Positions 31,890 to 42,839 are shown, counted from the first letter of the stretch. The stretch: 64,000 bases of DNA from Meconema thalassinum (GCA_946902985.2 OX336393.1:366588779-366652778), one strand, 5' to 3'. Numbers and translations are program-made. The notes: generated by a model not told the origin, from the sequence alone.

Positions 31890-32913
31890 GTGCAGCTTGT
31901 GTCTTCTTCTTCTTCTTTTCGAATCACCCACTTTGGGGTAAGTCAGATTAATCACTTCTTAGATGCTTGTGCTCTCCTTTTCTCCCAATACGTCTTCATT
32001 CTCTCTGATCTCCTATTTCTTTCCTCTTGTGATATCTGCATCGGTTTTCTGGAGACGGCTCTGGCTTGGAACTTCTTGGTATTGTCTTTGGTCACGGTTT
32101 TGGCTGTACCATTCATCAACATGATTTCAGTAATCTGAAGCTCTCGCAGGTCCTTTTCTACTTCCGCAAACCAATTAGGTTTGATCTACTTTTTGGAAAA
32201 GAAGTCAAAGATTTTCTAGGTTGATCGGGCAAGATTCATCCGGTAGATGTGTCCATAGAAATCAATCCTCCTCAATCTGAAAGTATCTCGGACTTCACAT
32301 ATAGGGTGTCGTTCATAGAAAACTTGTTTGTTATTTTGGAATTTAGGACCTATGATCTTCCTCAAAATTTTTCTCTCTTTGATTTCCAATTTTTCCATTT
32401 GTCCTTGTCTCCTCAAGACTAGTGTTTCTGCTGCAAAGAGTGCCTCTGGCTTAATTACGGTGTTATAATGCCTGATTTTAGTGTTCCAGGAGAGGGTTTT
32501 CTTATCGTATGTATTTTTGGTTTTCTGGAAGGCTAGTTCCATTTTGATTCTTCTCGCCTCCATTGTTTTTCCTTCAAGGTTATTCCAGTCGATCCATTCT
32601 CCTAAGTATTTGAAACGATTAACCACCTCGATTTTATTAGCTCCTACTGTAACTCTCTTGGGCACATCCAAACTATTTGACATAATTTTCGTTTTTTCAA
32701 AGGAAATCTTAAGTCCTATTTTCCGCGCCATCTCTTGTAATTCTGTGATTTGTTCTTTGGTTTCCTCCCATGTTTCTGCGAGCAGCGCCAAGTCGTCAGC
32801 AAAGGCCAAACACTTAATCGTGATTCCTTTGTTTTTTGTTCCTAGACGTAATCCCCCTCGTGTTTTCGCGTTCCATTCTCTCATAACTTTTTCAAGTGCA
32901 CAGTTGAACAATA
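31890..32913 (-). pseudogene. 5'-truncated LINE reverse transcriptase
   Basis: A minus-strand frame of 231 codons (32911-32216) holds the late RT motifs: LAFADDLALLAE (catalytic FADD), GLKISFEKTKIM, FKYLGEWI, and the thumb/C-terminal region ending FYGHIYRMN. The same frame continues past two TAG stops through a NWFAEVEKDLREL block to RRSERMKTYWEKRRAQ and a natural stop at 31952. A GAA-type tail (plus strand CTTCTTCTTCTT, about 31903-31916) follows. Endonuclease and early RT motifs are missing, so the copy is 5'-truncated. The RTE-like or related endonuclease LINE class is a guess. Confidence 0.8.
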
Positions 32914-34552
32914 ATCATTTAAAAACGAAAGTTATTTGAAGGCACAGGCTGAGGGTGAATATCAAGTGGGTTATTAGGTGGGGTACATAACTCTCGTATT
33001 CACTCCGACCGATCACGCAACTAAAATCACGTCCCCAGCAGTGAGAGGAGCTACGGTACATGTTGGGAAAGTAGTTGCAGCAGTGAGATTGGTTGGAGAA
33101 AATAAGGGAATTCATAATACATCTGTGATAATTAAGTCTCGCGTTTATATCAGACGGGCACAATTTCGCACTTTCTTTTAGGGATACCCATAATGAGACT
33201 GAGGATGAAATACCTCCATAGACTTTTTCCCTGCAATCTTACTAACATCTGTGCTAAGTTACTGCAAGATCGGGAGGTTTACGTCTGCGATGTTCCCTGG
33301 CCAGTCCGATGACAATACATGTATTTAATATGACAACTCGTGTCAGTAGATTTACCGACACTTGAAACACCCACTCCTGGCCAAAATATTGGCATTTTGG
33401 CACCACTATGCCACAGCAGTTAAAAGGGATATTAATCCACAAGATTATTATTTATTATTTTATTATTATTACTATTATTATTATTATTATTATTGTTGTT
33501 GTTCAATGAAGCTTGCAGGGACAGTAAGCACTCGGTTGTGCTCTCCATCATACACACTCGTTTGTTCAATTGTAAATACACACACTTCTACATAGGCTTA
33601 CACCACAATAACACAAGTTACCAGACAAATTCTAAACACACCAAATTATACGTGGCTGAAATGACCACGATATATAAGCCTCCAATCGGAACAAAAACAG
33701 CTACAATTCTCATGTTTGTGGACACATCCTTATGATCGCGCAGCTGTGCCCAAGGTTGAAGGATCGAATCCTGGCCTAGTCGGTTGGCATTTGAGGGTGC
33801 CCAAATGCGACGGAACCGTGCCAGTAGATTTACTAGCACGTTGAAGATCTCCACGCTGCAGTAAGGTCACATCATGTCCGGCATAGTACGCCTTCTGAGT
33901 GTAGGTAAAAATGTCCTGACTACACTTCAAGCCACCGGCTAGTCTGAAATGACATAGTCATTTGTCATTTGTGTTATGCGTCGGGTACCGGTGCGACAAG
34001 CGCTCCTCTGCCTGGATTTGATCTGATTCGCGTTAGAAAAAAGTTTGGATTAATAAAATAATTTTTCCTGGAGTGATTTTAGTTAGAAATAATTGTTACT
34101 ATAAAATTTGACTTAGTTAAGGGGTTTGACAATGGGGGATATGACTTAAAGTTCGCATATGACTTATGGGATTTAATTATTTAGTGGTTTGACTTAGTTA
34201 TAGATATAGATATATATAGATGGAGCAATAGCTACTTATCATCCCCGCTCGCCATGGTATGGATGGATGGTTCAATAATCGTTTACAGCGGCAGCTTCAG
34301 CTTGGTAATAATAATAATAATAAAATAATGTCATAATGGAAAGATTTGAAACTGTTAGGTTTTAAAGTAAACCTTTAGGAAGTAGGAGAGAGAGACCACT
34401 AGTGGGTTGGTTTTTTGAGTATGAAAGGAGAAGACAGACCTGTAGTAGGTTTTGGTTGAAATAATAATAGTTTTTAATAAGCCTCGCTTCAGTTTGGGGA
34501 ATAAGTTATGAAAAAAGGAAGAATTTGCTGTATGTGTGGAAAGTATGTTGTT
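32914..34552. other. SINE pieces and microsatellites, no gene
   Basis: A SINE 3' segment lies at about 33597-33700 (ATACGTGGCTGAAATGACCA, similar to 41570-41640). A tRNA-like piece is at about 33736-33850 (AAGGATCGAATCCTGGCC, CCAGTAGATTTACTAGCACG), with a related block at about 33345-33362. An ATT/TTA run is at 33444-33500 and an AAT run at 34308-34325. Confidence 0.45.
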
Positions 34553-35067
34553 TCAATCGAACTCACGGCCCACTGGCACCATCCCGCATAGGTCGGCCGT
34601 GGTCAACCTCACGGACAGGCACCCCGCGAAGTCGTGAGATGAATAGAAACAATGTAAATTGTTATCTGACTGTGTTATTGCTTTGAGATGAGAAGTTTTG
34701 TAGCGGGGAGTTTGAATTTTGAAGCGCTCTTCGCTGATTGGCGGCTCGGGTCTTGAGGCTGCCAATCAGGGCCTGGCTGAGCCTGGCTGATTTGGGATGG
34801 TTTTAAAAGTATTTTCAGTTGGAAAAGTTATTGTTTAATGAATGTTTATTGTTAATGAGGCCTGGTTTAACTGTATTTTATTGTTTTTTTTTTGGTGCGA
34901 GTTGAGTGTAATTGTAGGCTGCATTCCAGTCCAAACGGTCAGTCGTTTGAGGCTGATCGCGTTCGGCCTGGTTCATGTTATGTAGGATTCGAAAAATCGG
35001 TGACAAATGTATGCATTTGAGTTCCCTGGACATTGGTTCATCAACCCGGGTGAGCTGGCCTAGCCTT
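34553..35067 (-). other. probable 3' UTR of the ORF1-only LINE
   Basis: On the minus strand, 3' of the ORF1 stop, there is no RT frame. An A-rich stretch with AATAAA (about 34870-34890, plus strand TTTTATTGTTTTTTTTTT) could be a polyadenylation tail. The outer limit is uncertain. Confidence 0.3.
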
Positions 35068-36393
35068 TTACTCCCCAGGCAGATTAAACCATATGGTCAG
35101 GGTCTTGTGTTGATAAGATAGCCACGTGCATTTGGGTGTATCTACATGGTGATAGCTGAGAGCTGCTGAAGCAGACTCAGCAGTTGTGTAAGTGCAGTGG
35201 CGTGCGGAGCATGAGCATGAGGGGGCAGGGTGGGGGGTTAGCTGTAGGGAGAGAAGAGATGGAATATGTTTGGCCTGTTGTTTGTTTTTCAATTGCCTGT
35301 TTTTTATTGCGCTTTTTATGTACCTGCACTCCGGGAAGGAAGCTGCGTGTTTGCCCCCGCAGTTTACACAAGTAGGCGAGTCCTTTGGCTCATTGCATTC
35401 AGCATGCCGGTGGCCACCACCGCAGCGATTACACCGGGCTTCCTTCTTGCAATCTCTTGCAGTATGGTTCAGGCGTTGGCAAAGGAAACTTTGTATAATT
35501 AGTGTTGGATGTGGTCTGGGAAGTGGTCGCCGCGACGCCAGTGTTTTTGAAGGTTTAGATTGGGGAGGGGGAGGCTGAAGGTCAGGTGTAGCATCGTCAT
35601 TTGAGCAAGAAGCGACTGCTTGTGAAGGGGCTGTGGTTTCCAATGTTTGGACGCCTTCGTGTTCTTGTTCGTTCGGCAGGGTAATTTGTGAGGAAACGGT
35701 TTGAGTGTTAGTGATAGTTTGTGTTAATTGGCTGGTGAATTGAGTGTTTTTATGTTTGTGCTTGGGACGTATGTGTGCATATGATGTTTGAGACCCTGTC
35801 TCGGCTGTGTCAGGGACTGTTTGAGTATGCTCATGCAGTATTTCAGTAGTGCATGTTTGAGCATGTTTTACTGAGATGAATGTTGGCAGGGGAGGTGGAA
35901 TCGGAATCGTCTGAGTAGATTTTGAGCCTGTTTTGACCGTGTGTTTGGATGGCTGAGACGTCAGGTCTGTTTCTGAGTTTTCCTGCGTTACTGTTGGTTT
36001 GAATGGGATGAGAATATGAGTGGAGATGTATGGATGACTCAGTAGGGCCTTTGTGATCGTGTTGAGGCGGTAGTCCCTGGTAGGTGTGATAACTATGTGA
36101 TGGTTAACCAGTTCCTCAATGTTAGTGATGAATTGAGCATGTGGTGTAAGCACGGTAATTATAGCCTCGTGAGTAGCGGGCAATTGTCTTACGCCCGTTG
36201 GACGCACGAAAGTTAGCGTGCTTTTAGGTGAGCGGCGTGTAGGCGATTCGTACCACAGAGCCTCCCCGTAATCGAACGCGGGAAAAGTTCCATGGGCCGG
36301 TGTAGGTGGAGGTGATGTGTTTCTGAGGTACTCAGGGTTCGGTGCAAGTGCCCTAAGTGACTGCTGCTGTGATTCAGATATCCATGAAGCCAT
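35068..36393 (-). CDS. LINE ORF1 (Gag-like, zinc knuckles), isolated
   Basis: This intact 441-codon frame encodes the RNA-binding ORF1 protein of a Jockey/I-type LINE. The N-terminal third has an RRM-like region (ATHEAIITVLTPHAQF ... DYRLNTITKALLSHP, residues about 70-130). A long Thr/Gln/Pro-rich linker follows (about 130-290), then the nucleic-acid-binding array: a first knuckle with Ser in place of its first Cys (SFLCQRLNHTARDC), CNRCGGGHRHAEC (CX2CX3HX4C) and CVNCGGKHAASFPEC (CX2CX3HX6C). A low-complexity Ser/Thr/His tail ends it. No RT (ORF2) lies on the 3' side, although LINE copies usually keep the 3' end and lose the 5' end. It may be a deleted copy, an ORF1-only non-autonomous element or a domesticated gag; I cannot tell which. 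Confidence 0.75.
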   Translation of the reverse strand: MASWISESQQQSLRALAPNPEYLRNTSPPPTPAHGTFPAFDYGEALWYESPTRRSPKSTLTFVRPTGVRQLPATHEAIITVLTPHAQFITNIEELVNHHIVITPTRDYRLNTITKALLSHPYISTHILIPFKPTVTQENSETDLTSQPSKHTVKTGSKSTQTIPIPPPLPTFISVKHAQTCTTEILHEHTQTVPDTAETGSQTSYAHIRPKHKHKNTQFTSQLTQTITNTQTVSSQITLPNEQEHEGVQTLETTAPSQAVASCSNDDATPDLQPPPPQSKPSKTLASRRPLPRPHPTLIIQSFLCQRLNHTARDCKKEARCNRCGGGHRHAECNEPKDSPTCVNCGGKHAASFPECRYIKSAIKNRQLKNKQQAKHIPSLLSLQLTPHPAPSCSCSARHCTYTTAESASAALSYHHVDTPKCTWLSYQHKTLTIWFNLPGE

Positions 36394-36951
36394 GTTTGTG
36401 TAAGAGTATCTGAGTGAGTGTTAGAACTGTAGAAGTAAATAGGAAAAGGGTCATATGCTGATGGCAGACCCGAATATAATAATAAACTGGGGAAGATTAT
36501 GCCTCGTCCAAGAAGAGCAGTAGTAGTCTGTCGCGCAAGGTTATCCAGTTTTAACGGTTGGAAGCCGTGACAATGCGCGAACAGACTTCGATGATTTTTA
36601 AATAAATAATTAACTAATTGGCTGCTGATAGGTAAGAGGGACGAGTTACTTGGGTGAACTCGAGGGTAATAGGATCGCTTGTAGTGGATGGTTAAATGTG
36701 GGTAAGTGCTATATAATATGCTTGGCTGCGGAACGACAATGGGTATTGTTGCTTGAAATAGGTAGGGCGGAATGGAAATTGGTTAATGGTTTGGTAGGGC
36801 TAGATGGTAGCGATGAGTCGTAGCCTCAGGCGGAGGGTGGATCATCGATTTGCATCAATACTTGTAGCATTCGCTGTTCTCGGCAGGAGCTAAGTTCGGG
36901 AGCTGCATCTTGCACGGCTGCTCCTTCAAGCCACCATATCGAACATTCAAG
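36394..36951 (-). other. 5' flank of the ORF1 element
   Basis: Non-coding; probably the element's 5' UTR. A GC-rich patch (CGGCAGGAGCTAAGTTCGGG) at about 36879-36901 lacks 5S rRNA or tRNA features. The P-like transposon begins at 36959. Confidence 0.3.
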
Positions 36952-37369
36952 GTTATACCATAGCGTATAGAAGGAAAAGTGACGCGACTTGTGGAGTTTG
37001 TATGGTCCAGCCGCTAGGCAGCTCTAGTGTCGGCTAGCGCTGAGTGAGGACGGTATCAATAGAAGCAGTTGAATGTTATTTTTCAGCAACTGAATGTTAT
37101 CAGCTTACACTACGTTGTATTAGACAAGATGATCCAAATATAAAATTCTCCGCACTGAGTATATAAAACGCTGATGTCCGTTGTGTTAATTATGAAACAT
37201 CAGATTACGTCATAGGTTCATACAATAAGGAAATTAAACATTCGGACGGGAGTCAAATGTAACTGAATGTGTAAAAATCGTAAAGCTACAGACCATTCAC
37301 TACCGCACAAATACAGTAAATATAATATAATACAGTATAATATAAACTCACCCATGCAAATTATAGCTG

Positions 37370-37759
37370 TCAGTTGTCCGAAACTTTGGACAGCTTACGC
37401 GACGATTTTCCAGACTTAGAAGATGATTGCTCTTTCCTAATTTCTTTCGTACGAAAGAAAAAGCGGCACTTCATGAAATGAAAAACGAGTTTTCCAATAA
37501 GGTCCAGTTTATGTTCCATACAACATCCTAAATCACACTGCCCTAAAACAATCTCATCTATGCTGTCCAAACACTCATAAAATATATCACCCCACAAATT
37601 TGAAAGGGAAGCTAGTTTCTTTTCAACGACTACTTCGACCTGTAAAAGAATGTTGAAGACACTGTCGGACGGGTGAGTTAGGTAAGTAAGGGCATTTATT
37701 GTGCCAAAGTCCTTTATGCTGGTGAAAGTTGCAGCTGTTGTGTCTGACGGTCTTTCACT
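37370..37759 (-). pseudogene. transposase C-terminal part after a nonsense codon
   Basis: This continues the frame of the transposase without any frameshift after the TAA at 37760-37762. About 129 further codons run through TTAATFTSIKDFGTINALTY, LSNLWGDIFYECLDSIDEIV, LGQCDLGCCMEHKLDLIGKL and a Lys/Ser-rich end. The preserved frame and protein-like sequence suggest that the original protein was about 890 residues, close to THAP9 (about 900), and that the stop is a point mutation. Confidence 0.65.
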
Positions 37760-40042
37760 TTAAAGGGTTGTTGCACTCTTCACACAGCTGATTCCTTTCC
37801 TTAGTTGCTTGACAATGTACCCTGCTAGATAGTAAACCAAGCATTGTTTCGGAATGTTGTCTTCATAAGGAAGGGGAGGATCATTCTCCCAGTCCGTTAT
37901 CACCACTTTGTCTCTAATTTTGTCCTCCACACACAACATAACAGATTTGTTTTGTTCCTCGGTTTGCTTCGCATATAATCGCATTTGATTAACAAATGAC
38001 GTGAGAGGTGGTTCTAACTTAGGTTCACAGTTCCCGGACGCTGATATAGCCATCTTAATTGGAACATACACGCACTGTAACATAAGCAAATGAAGAAAAT
38101 CTACAGTTGATGGGTGATCGTCGCAACTTATGGACCTTAAAATTCCAAAATGACGTTCTAAGGGGTCTTGATTGAATTTCCCTGTCAACACGTACTTGAA
38201 GCCTTTGGACCATAAATAATGAGCGACTTCTAAGGTACCGGTACCCTTTAGCGTGACTCTCAGAGATTCCATTGTCCTATTTGAGACAAATGTGTTATTT
38301 TCTGAGCTAATGGTTTCATAAAAGTCCATTAATGTCTTGTGCGAAGGAGAATCTTTGTACAGTGCGTTTGTTGGTATTCTGGAGTTAAGCGCATCTGATA
38401 GATTGTTCATGTCTCTCGTGAATAATTCTGTATTCTCACTGCCGCTAAAAATGTCGGGGTTAGTTTGCCGGAAGAACTTAATGGCATTCGCGGTCGCATT
38501 GCTGAATAATTGGAAAGCGAGTCTCGCGTTCATTCTTTGGAAAGACGTAGGGTTTATGTGTGCGGAAGTCAATTTTGGACAAGCTTTAAGACCTGAAAAC
38601 TCGGGGGAAGTGTCCATGGCATAAACCTGTCCGTAGAAATTAAAATCTATTTCTTGATTTTTGTACAGCAACTTACTTTTATCGTGGAGATAGTTCCTTA
38701 CACATTTTAAGATATGTACAAAGTCTGAAAAGGCCCACAGTTTTCTCTCTTGATTAACTGGATTTCGGATACTACATTTCACATTTCCTGGTTTTCCGGT
38801 TATTCCTAAGTTTATCCAAGCCTTCTTATTCGACTGACTTCCATCACTTGTGAAACCTATCACTCTCGCTCCAGCTTGTTCCAGCTGTATAATAATTTGG
38901 ATTAGTATTTTTGCCAAAATATCACCAGGTGTTGCATTTTTGCTGGCATAAACTGCTACCGGCTGGATCCAATTATGGAGGAGGGTAACAAACATGAATA
39001 CCAAAGCATGGTTGGCTAAGGTATTCCTTTTATCCTCTGGAGTTAAATCACCTAAGTCCACAAAACCATCCAATTTGAGCGAGGAAGAATTAAATCGAAT
39101 TTCCTCCCTCAACTTAACTTCATCGAATATCACTACCCCTAAACGTTGATTTTCGTCTTGTTCATTTTTAAATGCTTCTGCAATTGCATTTATAGCATTC
39201 GTGTTTGCGCCATACGAGCACTTAAATCCCTTGCAGAGGGTTCTTAAATGACTTTCAGAAGGGAGAGGTAGTAAGCCGTGCCTCAGGCAATGCCTGTAAC
39301 CCTTGGGAGATTTAATTTTGAGAAGCAAACTCTCCAGAATAAATTCATCACTGTATCGCATGCCTGTTGGACTTGTTTGGCACTTCTTAAACATAGTGTC
39401 TATAACTAACTTTTGCTTCTTACTCAGGAAATTCGGCTTGCATGTACAACGAGATTGGGATGGAATAACAGTCGCAACTTTCTTTTCCAACAATGTTACC
39501 TTTTCCCTCTCTTTCTGTAGCTTATTCTGTGTTCTCACTAAATTTCTATTAAGATTTTTTACTTTGCGTTTGAGACTGGCAATAACTTTGCTGGCATCGA
39601 ACTCACTATCTACACCATAAGAAGTACCAGGAACTACCATTGGAGAACCAACTGCCGAAATTTTGGTACAAGATTTCGATATGTCAGTCTTTCTCATAGT
39701 CCTCTTCAGAGGAGATTTGCGTGCTTTCTGTTGCGTAGTGAAATATTTCGGCAAGTTTGGAAAAATGTGTGGGACTGCACCAGGCTTCAAACTCCATCTC
39801 ATTCTTGCCATTTCGACTGTCTTTCCATCTATTGTGAAAGTGTCCGTTTTAATAAGGAAATTATCGGAGAAATGTTTGTCACATACATATGACTTATTTG
39901 ACAATTTAATGTCTTTCCTCGGAATGGCCTTTGCCCATTTAAATAAATCATCTTCGCCTTTTGGAGGTCTAAAAAAGTGCCTACCTGTTGCAGATGACTT
40001 GTCGTATCCAGATCGGCACCCGGGAACAAAACAACACGGCAT
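37760..40042 (-). CDS. P-element/THAP9-like transposase
   Basis: This 760-codon intron-free frame encodes the enzyme that excises and reinserts the element. Residues 1-90 are a THAP zinc finger (C2CH: CCFVPGC ... VCDKHF, with FRPPK and KPGAVPHIFP). A Lys/Arg linker and coiled coil follow at 150-200 (LKRKVKNLNRNLVRTQNKLQ). The Transposase_P catalytic region then shows VVIFDEVKLREE (first Asp), IGFTSDGSQSNKKAW (second Asp) and QDPLERHFGILRS (Glu). A GTP-binding-type insert should lie between the last two, and the YYLAGYIVKQL motif is near the end. The start Met begins the THAP fold exactly (MPCCFVPGC). A TAA at 37762-37760 cuts off a C-terminal part that stays open (37370-37759). The enzyme might still work if that tail is dispensable. 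Confidence 0.9.
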   Translation of the reverse strand: MPCCFVPGCRSGYDKSSATGRHFFRPPKGEDDLFKWAKAIPRKDIKLSNKSYVCDKHFSDNFLIKTDTFTIDGKTVEMARMRWSLKPGAVPHIFPNLPKYFTTQQKARKSPLKRTMRKTDISKSCTKISAVGSPMVVPGTSYGVDSEFDASKVIASLKRKVKNLNRNLVRTQNKLQKEREKVTLLEKKVATVIPSQSRCTCKPNFLSKKQKLVIDTMFKKCQTSPTGMRYSDEFILESLLLKIKSPKGYRHCLRHGLLPLPSESHLRTLCKGFKCSYGANTNAINAIAEAFKNEQDENQRLGVVIFDEVKLREEIRFNSSSLKLDGFVDLGDLTPEDKRNTLANHALVFMFVTLLHNWIQPVAVYASKNATPGDILAKILIQIIIQLEQAGARVIGFTSDGSQSNKKAWINLGITGKPGNVKCSIRNPVNQERKLWAFSDFVHILKCVRNYLHDKSKLLYKNQEIDFNFYGQVYAMDTSPEFSGLKACPKLTSAHINPTSFQRMNARLAFQLFSNATANAIKFFRQTNPDIFSGSENTELFTRDMNNLSDALNSRIPTNALYKDSPSHKTLMDFYETISSENNTFVSNRTMESLRVTLKGTGTLEVAHYLWSKGFKYVLTGKFNQDPLERHFGILRSISCDDHPSTVDFLHLLMLQCVYVPIKMAISASGNCEPKLEPPLTSFVNQMRLYAKQTEEQNKSVMLCVEDKIRDKVVITDWENDPPLPYEDNIPKQCLVYYLAGYIVKQLRKGISCVKSATTL

Positions 40043-40402
40043 ATTTACTTACACAGTTTTGTGGGACGAATCTTACCAGGTTATAATTCACACGACAGCA
40101 CAAATGTAAAGAAGTACCGTAATGTATAGGCTTACAAATACTAAACACACCAGTGTCATAACGTATGAATTATTTCACTATCGCTTCTTGATCACATACA
40201 CTTTCAACACCAAGAAATAAGGACTAAACACGGCAGTATTTCTGTGTTTTCAAACTCGCGAGCGCTTAGAAGTGTCTCCAGCCAGCCACAATCAACCGCT
40301 ACGCAGTCTACCGGCGGGCGCAGCAACTACCCATACTAAAGATACGGCAAATTCGGGAGTCGGCACACTTTCTCTTCTAAACGCTATGGTTATACTTTAG
40401 GT

Positions 40403-40917
40403 AAGCGGCTTCGGTGGCGTAGTTGATAGTATGCTGAGCTTCTATGTCCAAGGTCGCGGGTTCAAACCCGGCCAAAGTCGAAGGATTTTTAAGAGCGTTA
40501 AAAATCCCTCAGTAAGCCTTCCTTCAGAGGGGAAGTAAAGCCAACGGTCTCATGTCATAGATTTATGGCATGAAAAAGAACCTTCCACTAACTACACTTG
40601 TGTGAAGCCAAAATTTGTAGGTTAGAATATTGATAACGCTCTATTAGTTCCAACGTTCGACGCCGGGTGCTGACTGCGATGCCATCTGGTAGGCAAGTCC
40701 GCAAGCTAGGTGTCGTCGACGGTAGCATTTGGTAGCAAAAGTAGGAACTACGTGAAATTACTTTCTGCAGTAGCCTACTTACTTGAATTAAAGCACATAA
40801 CACACACTAACACAGTCATCACAATTAACACCGGTTATCAAACAGATTCTACACACACACACAAAGTACACGGGGCTACATGACCGCGTTGTCACAGCCC
40901 CTAAACTAAGGAACCAT
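40403..40917 (+). mobile_element. SINE type A, best full copy
   Basis: The head GGCTTCGGTGGCGTAGTTGA carries a tRNA-like A-box; B-box GCGGGTTCAAACCCGG. The body has AAAAATCCCTCAGTAAGCC and AACCTTCCACTAACTACACT blocks. The shared 3' domain (ACAGTCATCACAATTAACAC, CACGGGGCTACATGACCGCG, CAGCCCCTAAACT) ends in GGAACCA. About 515 bp. It sits 15 bp from the end of the P-like element. Confidence 0.8.
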
Positions 40918-41738
40918 GTTCTTTATTTCGGATGGTTTAAATAGCTTGGGCACAATAATGGTGCTTATAGATTGTGAAAATTGCGTGAAATTACCTTACC
41001 ACAGCATGAAACGACTTACTATTCCTTACATCTTCAGTACATGGGAGGAAGAAGTTTAGAAGACAAAATTGATCACATGCAGAATATTGAGGAAGGGTTG
41101 ATATCAACACAACCCACATTGCACTTCCTCCGGTTTCCTTTCCGCCTCTTCACTTTATCGTAAAAAATCCACAGCCTGTTTCCAGTCAACCCACCGGGTC
41201 AGGGATGGAATGAATGAAGCCCCCATCTAGCGGCGAGGATATGAACTGTGCCAGCTGCTGAAGCCTGTCGCACTCCTCTGGGACAATGATTAAATGAATA
41301 ACAGATCAAATGAAATGATAGTGGAGAGTGTTGCTGGAATGACATTTTTGACAGGGAAAACGGGAGTATCCGGAGAAAAATCACTTTATCGTGTTGGAAG
41401 CAATTTTTCAGTGTTGCATTAGTAATCGAAATTTAGTACTCTTCAGTCGTCAACACGATTGTACCCAATTGTAATGGGTGTAGACTTAAACCTAAAATTA
41501 TTTTATTAATCTCGTGTAAATATTTGTCATGATTAAGGAAACACCCATTTCAATTAGGTACAATCACACCCAACTATACGTGGCTGAAATAACCACGATA
41601 TAAAAGATTCCAATCGGAGCAAAAACAGCAGTTTGTTACATCCTATCTATGTTTTTCAGGTATTTGGTCAAGGTAGTTAATCATATTACATTGCATGATA
41701 GGTTTCAAGAAAAATAAACAACTCAACAAATGCTTCAA

Positions 41739-41790
<52 letters not shown>

Positions 41791-41934
41791 GCGATATTTT
41801 CTCTCAGTGAGGGCATATTATGGTGTTAAGAAAAAGTTAGGGTATCCATTGTTGTAATATGTGATAGTATTCATCAAACCAAGAAAGAATTTCCAATAAA
41901 TATGGTTCCTACTAGAGCGGGTAATAATTGATGT
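40918..41934. other. no gene; SINE tail and (ATT)n
   Basis: A SINE 3' segment at about 41563-41640 resembles 33640-33700 (TATACGTGGCTGAAATAACC). (ATT)n runs from 41740 to 41790. Nothing else is recognised. Confidence 0.4.
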
Positions 41935-42056
41935 TCGGTTAATCGATTAATAATCGACTAATCGAATAATTTGAAATTAATCGAAAATGATTAATCAACT
42001 AACCGAATAATAGATTAATCGACTAACCGAAAAATTGAATGATTTGTAGACACGGG
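41935..42056. repeat. degenerate ATCGATTAATCGAC repeat
   Basis: Short words such as TTAATCGATTAATAATCGAC, TAATCGAATAAT and TCGACTAACCGAA repeat imperfectly for about 120 bp. A similar patch lies at 56938-57055. Confidence 0.65.
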
Positions 42057-42079
42057 AGAAAAGGAGTTTAAATGAAAGG

Positions 42080-42613
42080 TTAGTTAGTTATTGTTGTTTT
42101 AAGGGTTGGTTTCTCAGTTTAGGGGCTGCGACAACGCGGTCATGTAGCCCCGTGTACTTTGGGTGTGTGTCGAGTCTGTCTGATAACCGGTGTTAATTGT
42201 GATGGTTGTATTAGTGTGTGTATCTGTTTTTAATTCAAGTAAGGACTGCAGACATTCGATTTTCAAGTAGTTCCAACTTTTGCTACCAACCGCAACTTTC
42301 AAGCACCAACTAGTTCTGAATTTAGTTACTAGATGCCACCGAAGTTGGCTCCTGGCGACGAACGTTGGAACCTAAGAGCGTTAGTCAAATATAACCTATA
42401 ATTATTTACCTTCACACAAGTGTAATTAGTGGAAGGTTCTTTATCATGCCATAAATCTATGATATGGGACCACCGTCTTTACTTCCCCTCCAAAAGAAGG
42501 CATACTGAGGGATTTTTAACGCTCCTAAAACCGACGAGTTCGGCCGGGTTTGAACCCGCGACCTTGGGCATAGAAGCTCAGCATTCTACCAACTACGCCT
42601 ACGAAGCCGCCTT
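42080..42613 (-). mobile_element. SINE type A joined to a solo 3' domain
   Basis: 42080-42104 is the end of one reversed 3' domain (GTTAGTTATTGTTGTTTTAA). It runs directly into a reversed type A copy (42105-42613) with shared domain, body and full tRNA-like head (end CTACGCCTACGAAGCCGCC). Confidence 0.75.
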
Positions 42614-42665
42614 TGTTTTAAGGGGTGGAACTATGAGGTCATCTGCTCCTCTTAACACAGATTAA
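42614..42665 (-). repeat. shared SINE 3' domain, solo
   Basis: TTTGTTTTAAGGGGTGGAAC, TATGAGGTCATCTGCTCC, TTAACACAGATTAA. Together with 42080-42104 it appears to be one domain copy split by the type A insertion. Confidence 0.6.
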
Positions 42666-42839
42666 AGTATACACATTTTGAATGGAATTAATAATTTAGA
42701 GGTGGACATCTAAATATGAATAGGTTGGAAATTAATAAAACAGAAAATAAATAAAAACTAATAATTATAAAAATAAACAAAAATTACGAAAAAAAAAACA
42801 GAATTCTAAAAAGAACAAGTCTTTGAGTCAATGTACACT

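Larger units (their letters stand above)
36959..40388 (-). mobile_element. P-element-like transposon (THAP type)
   Basis: 3,430 bp. Inverted ends: left CATAGCGTATAGAAGGAAAA, right (reverse-complemented) CATAGCGTTTAGAAGAGAAA. GTTATAC stands on both sides (36952-36958 and 40389-40395), a 7-bp duplication; P elements usually make 8 bp, and one more base may have mutated. The single large gene runs leftward and encodes a THAP-domain transposase. Length, gene content and ends all fit an almost complete autonomous element. Confidence 0.85.

Noticed and set aside
35184..35578. Plus-strand frames of 63-128 codons
   Set aside because: Antisense shadows of the LINE ORF1 on the minus strand.
36830..36950. 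Possible 5S rRNA or small RNA gene
   Set aside because: A GC-rich patch with AGCTAAGTTCGGG looked suggestive, but internal control regions of 5S genes are absent.
40403..40475. Possible tRNA gene
   Set aside because: A- and B-boxes are present, but it continues into a repeated SINE body and does not fold as a tRNA with a proper acceptor stem by eye.
41740..41790. CRISPR-like or satellite array
   Set aside because: Plain (ATT)n microsatellite; no spacer structure anywhere in the window.
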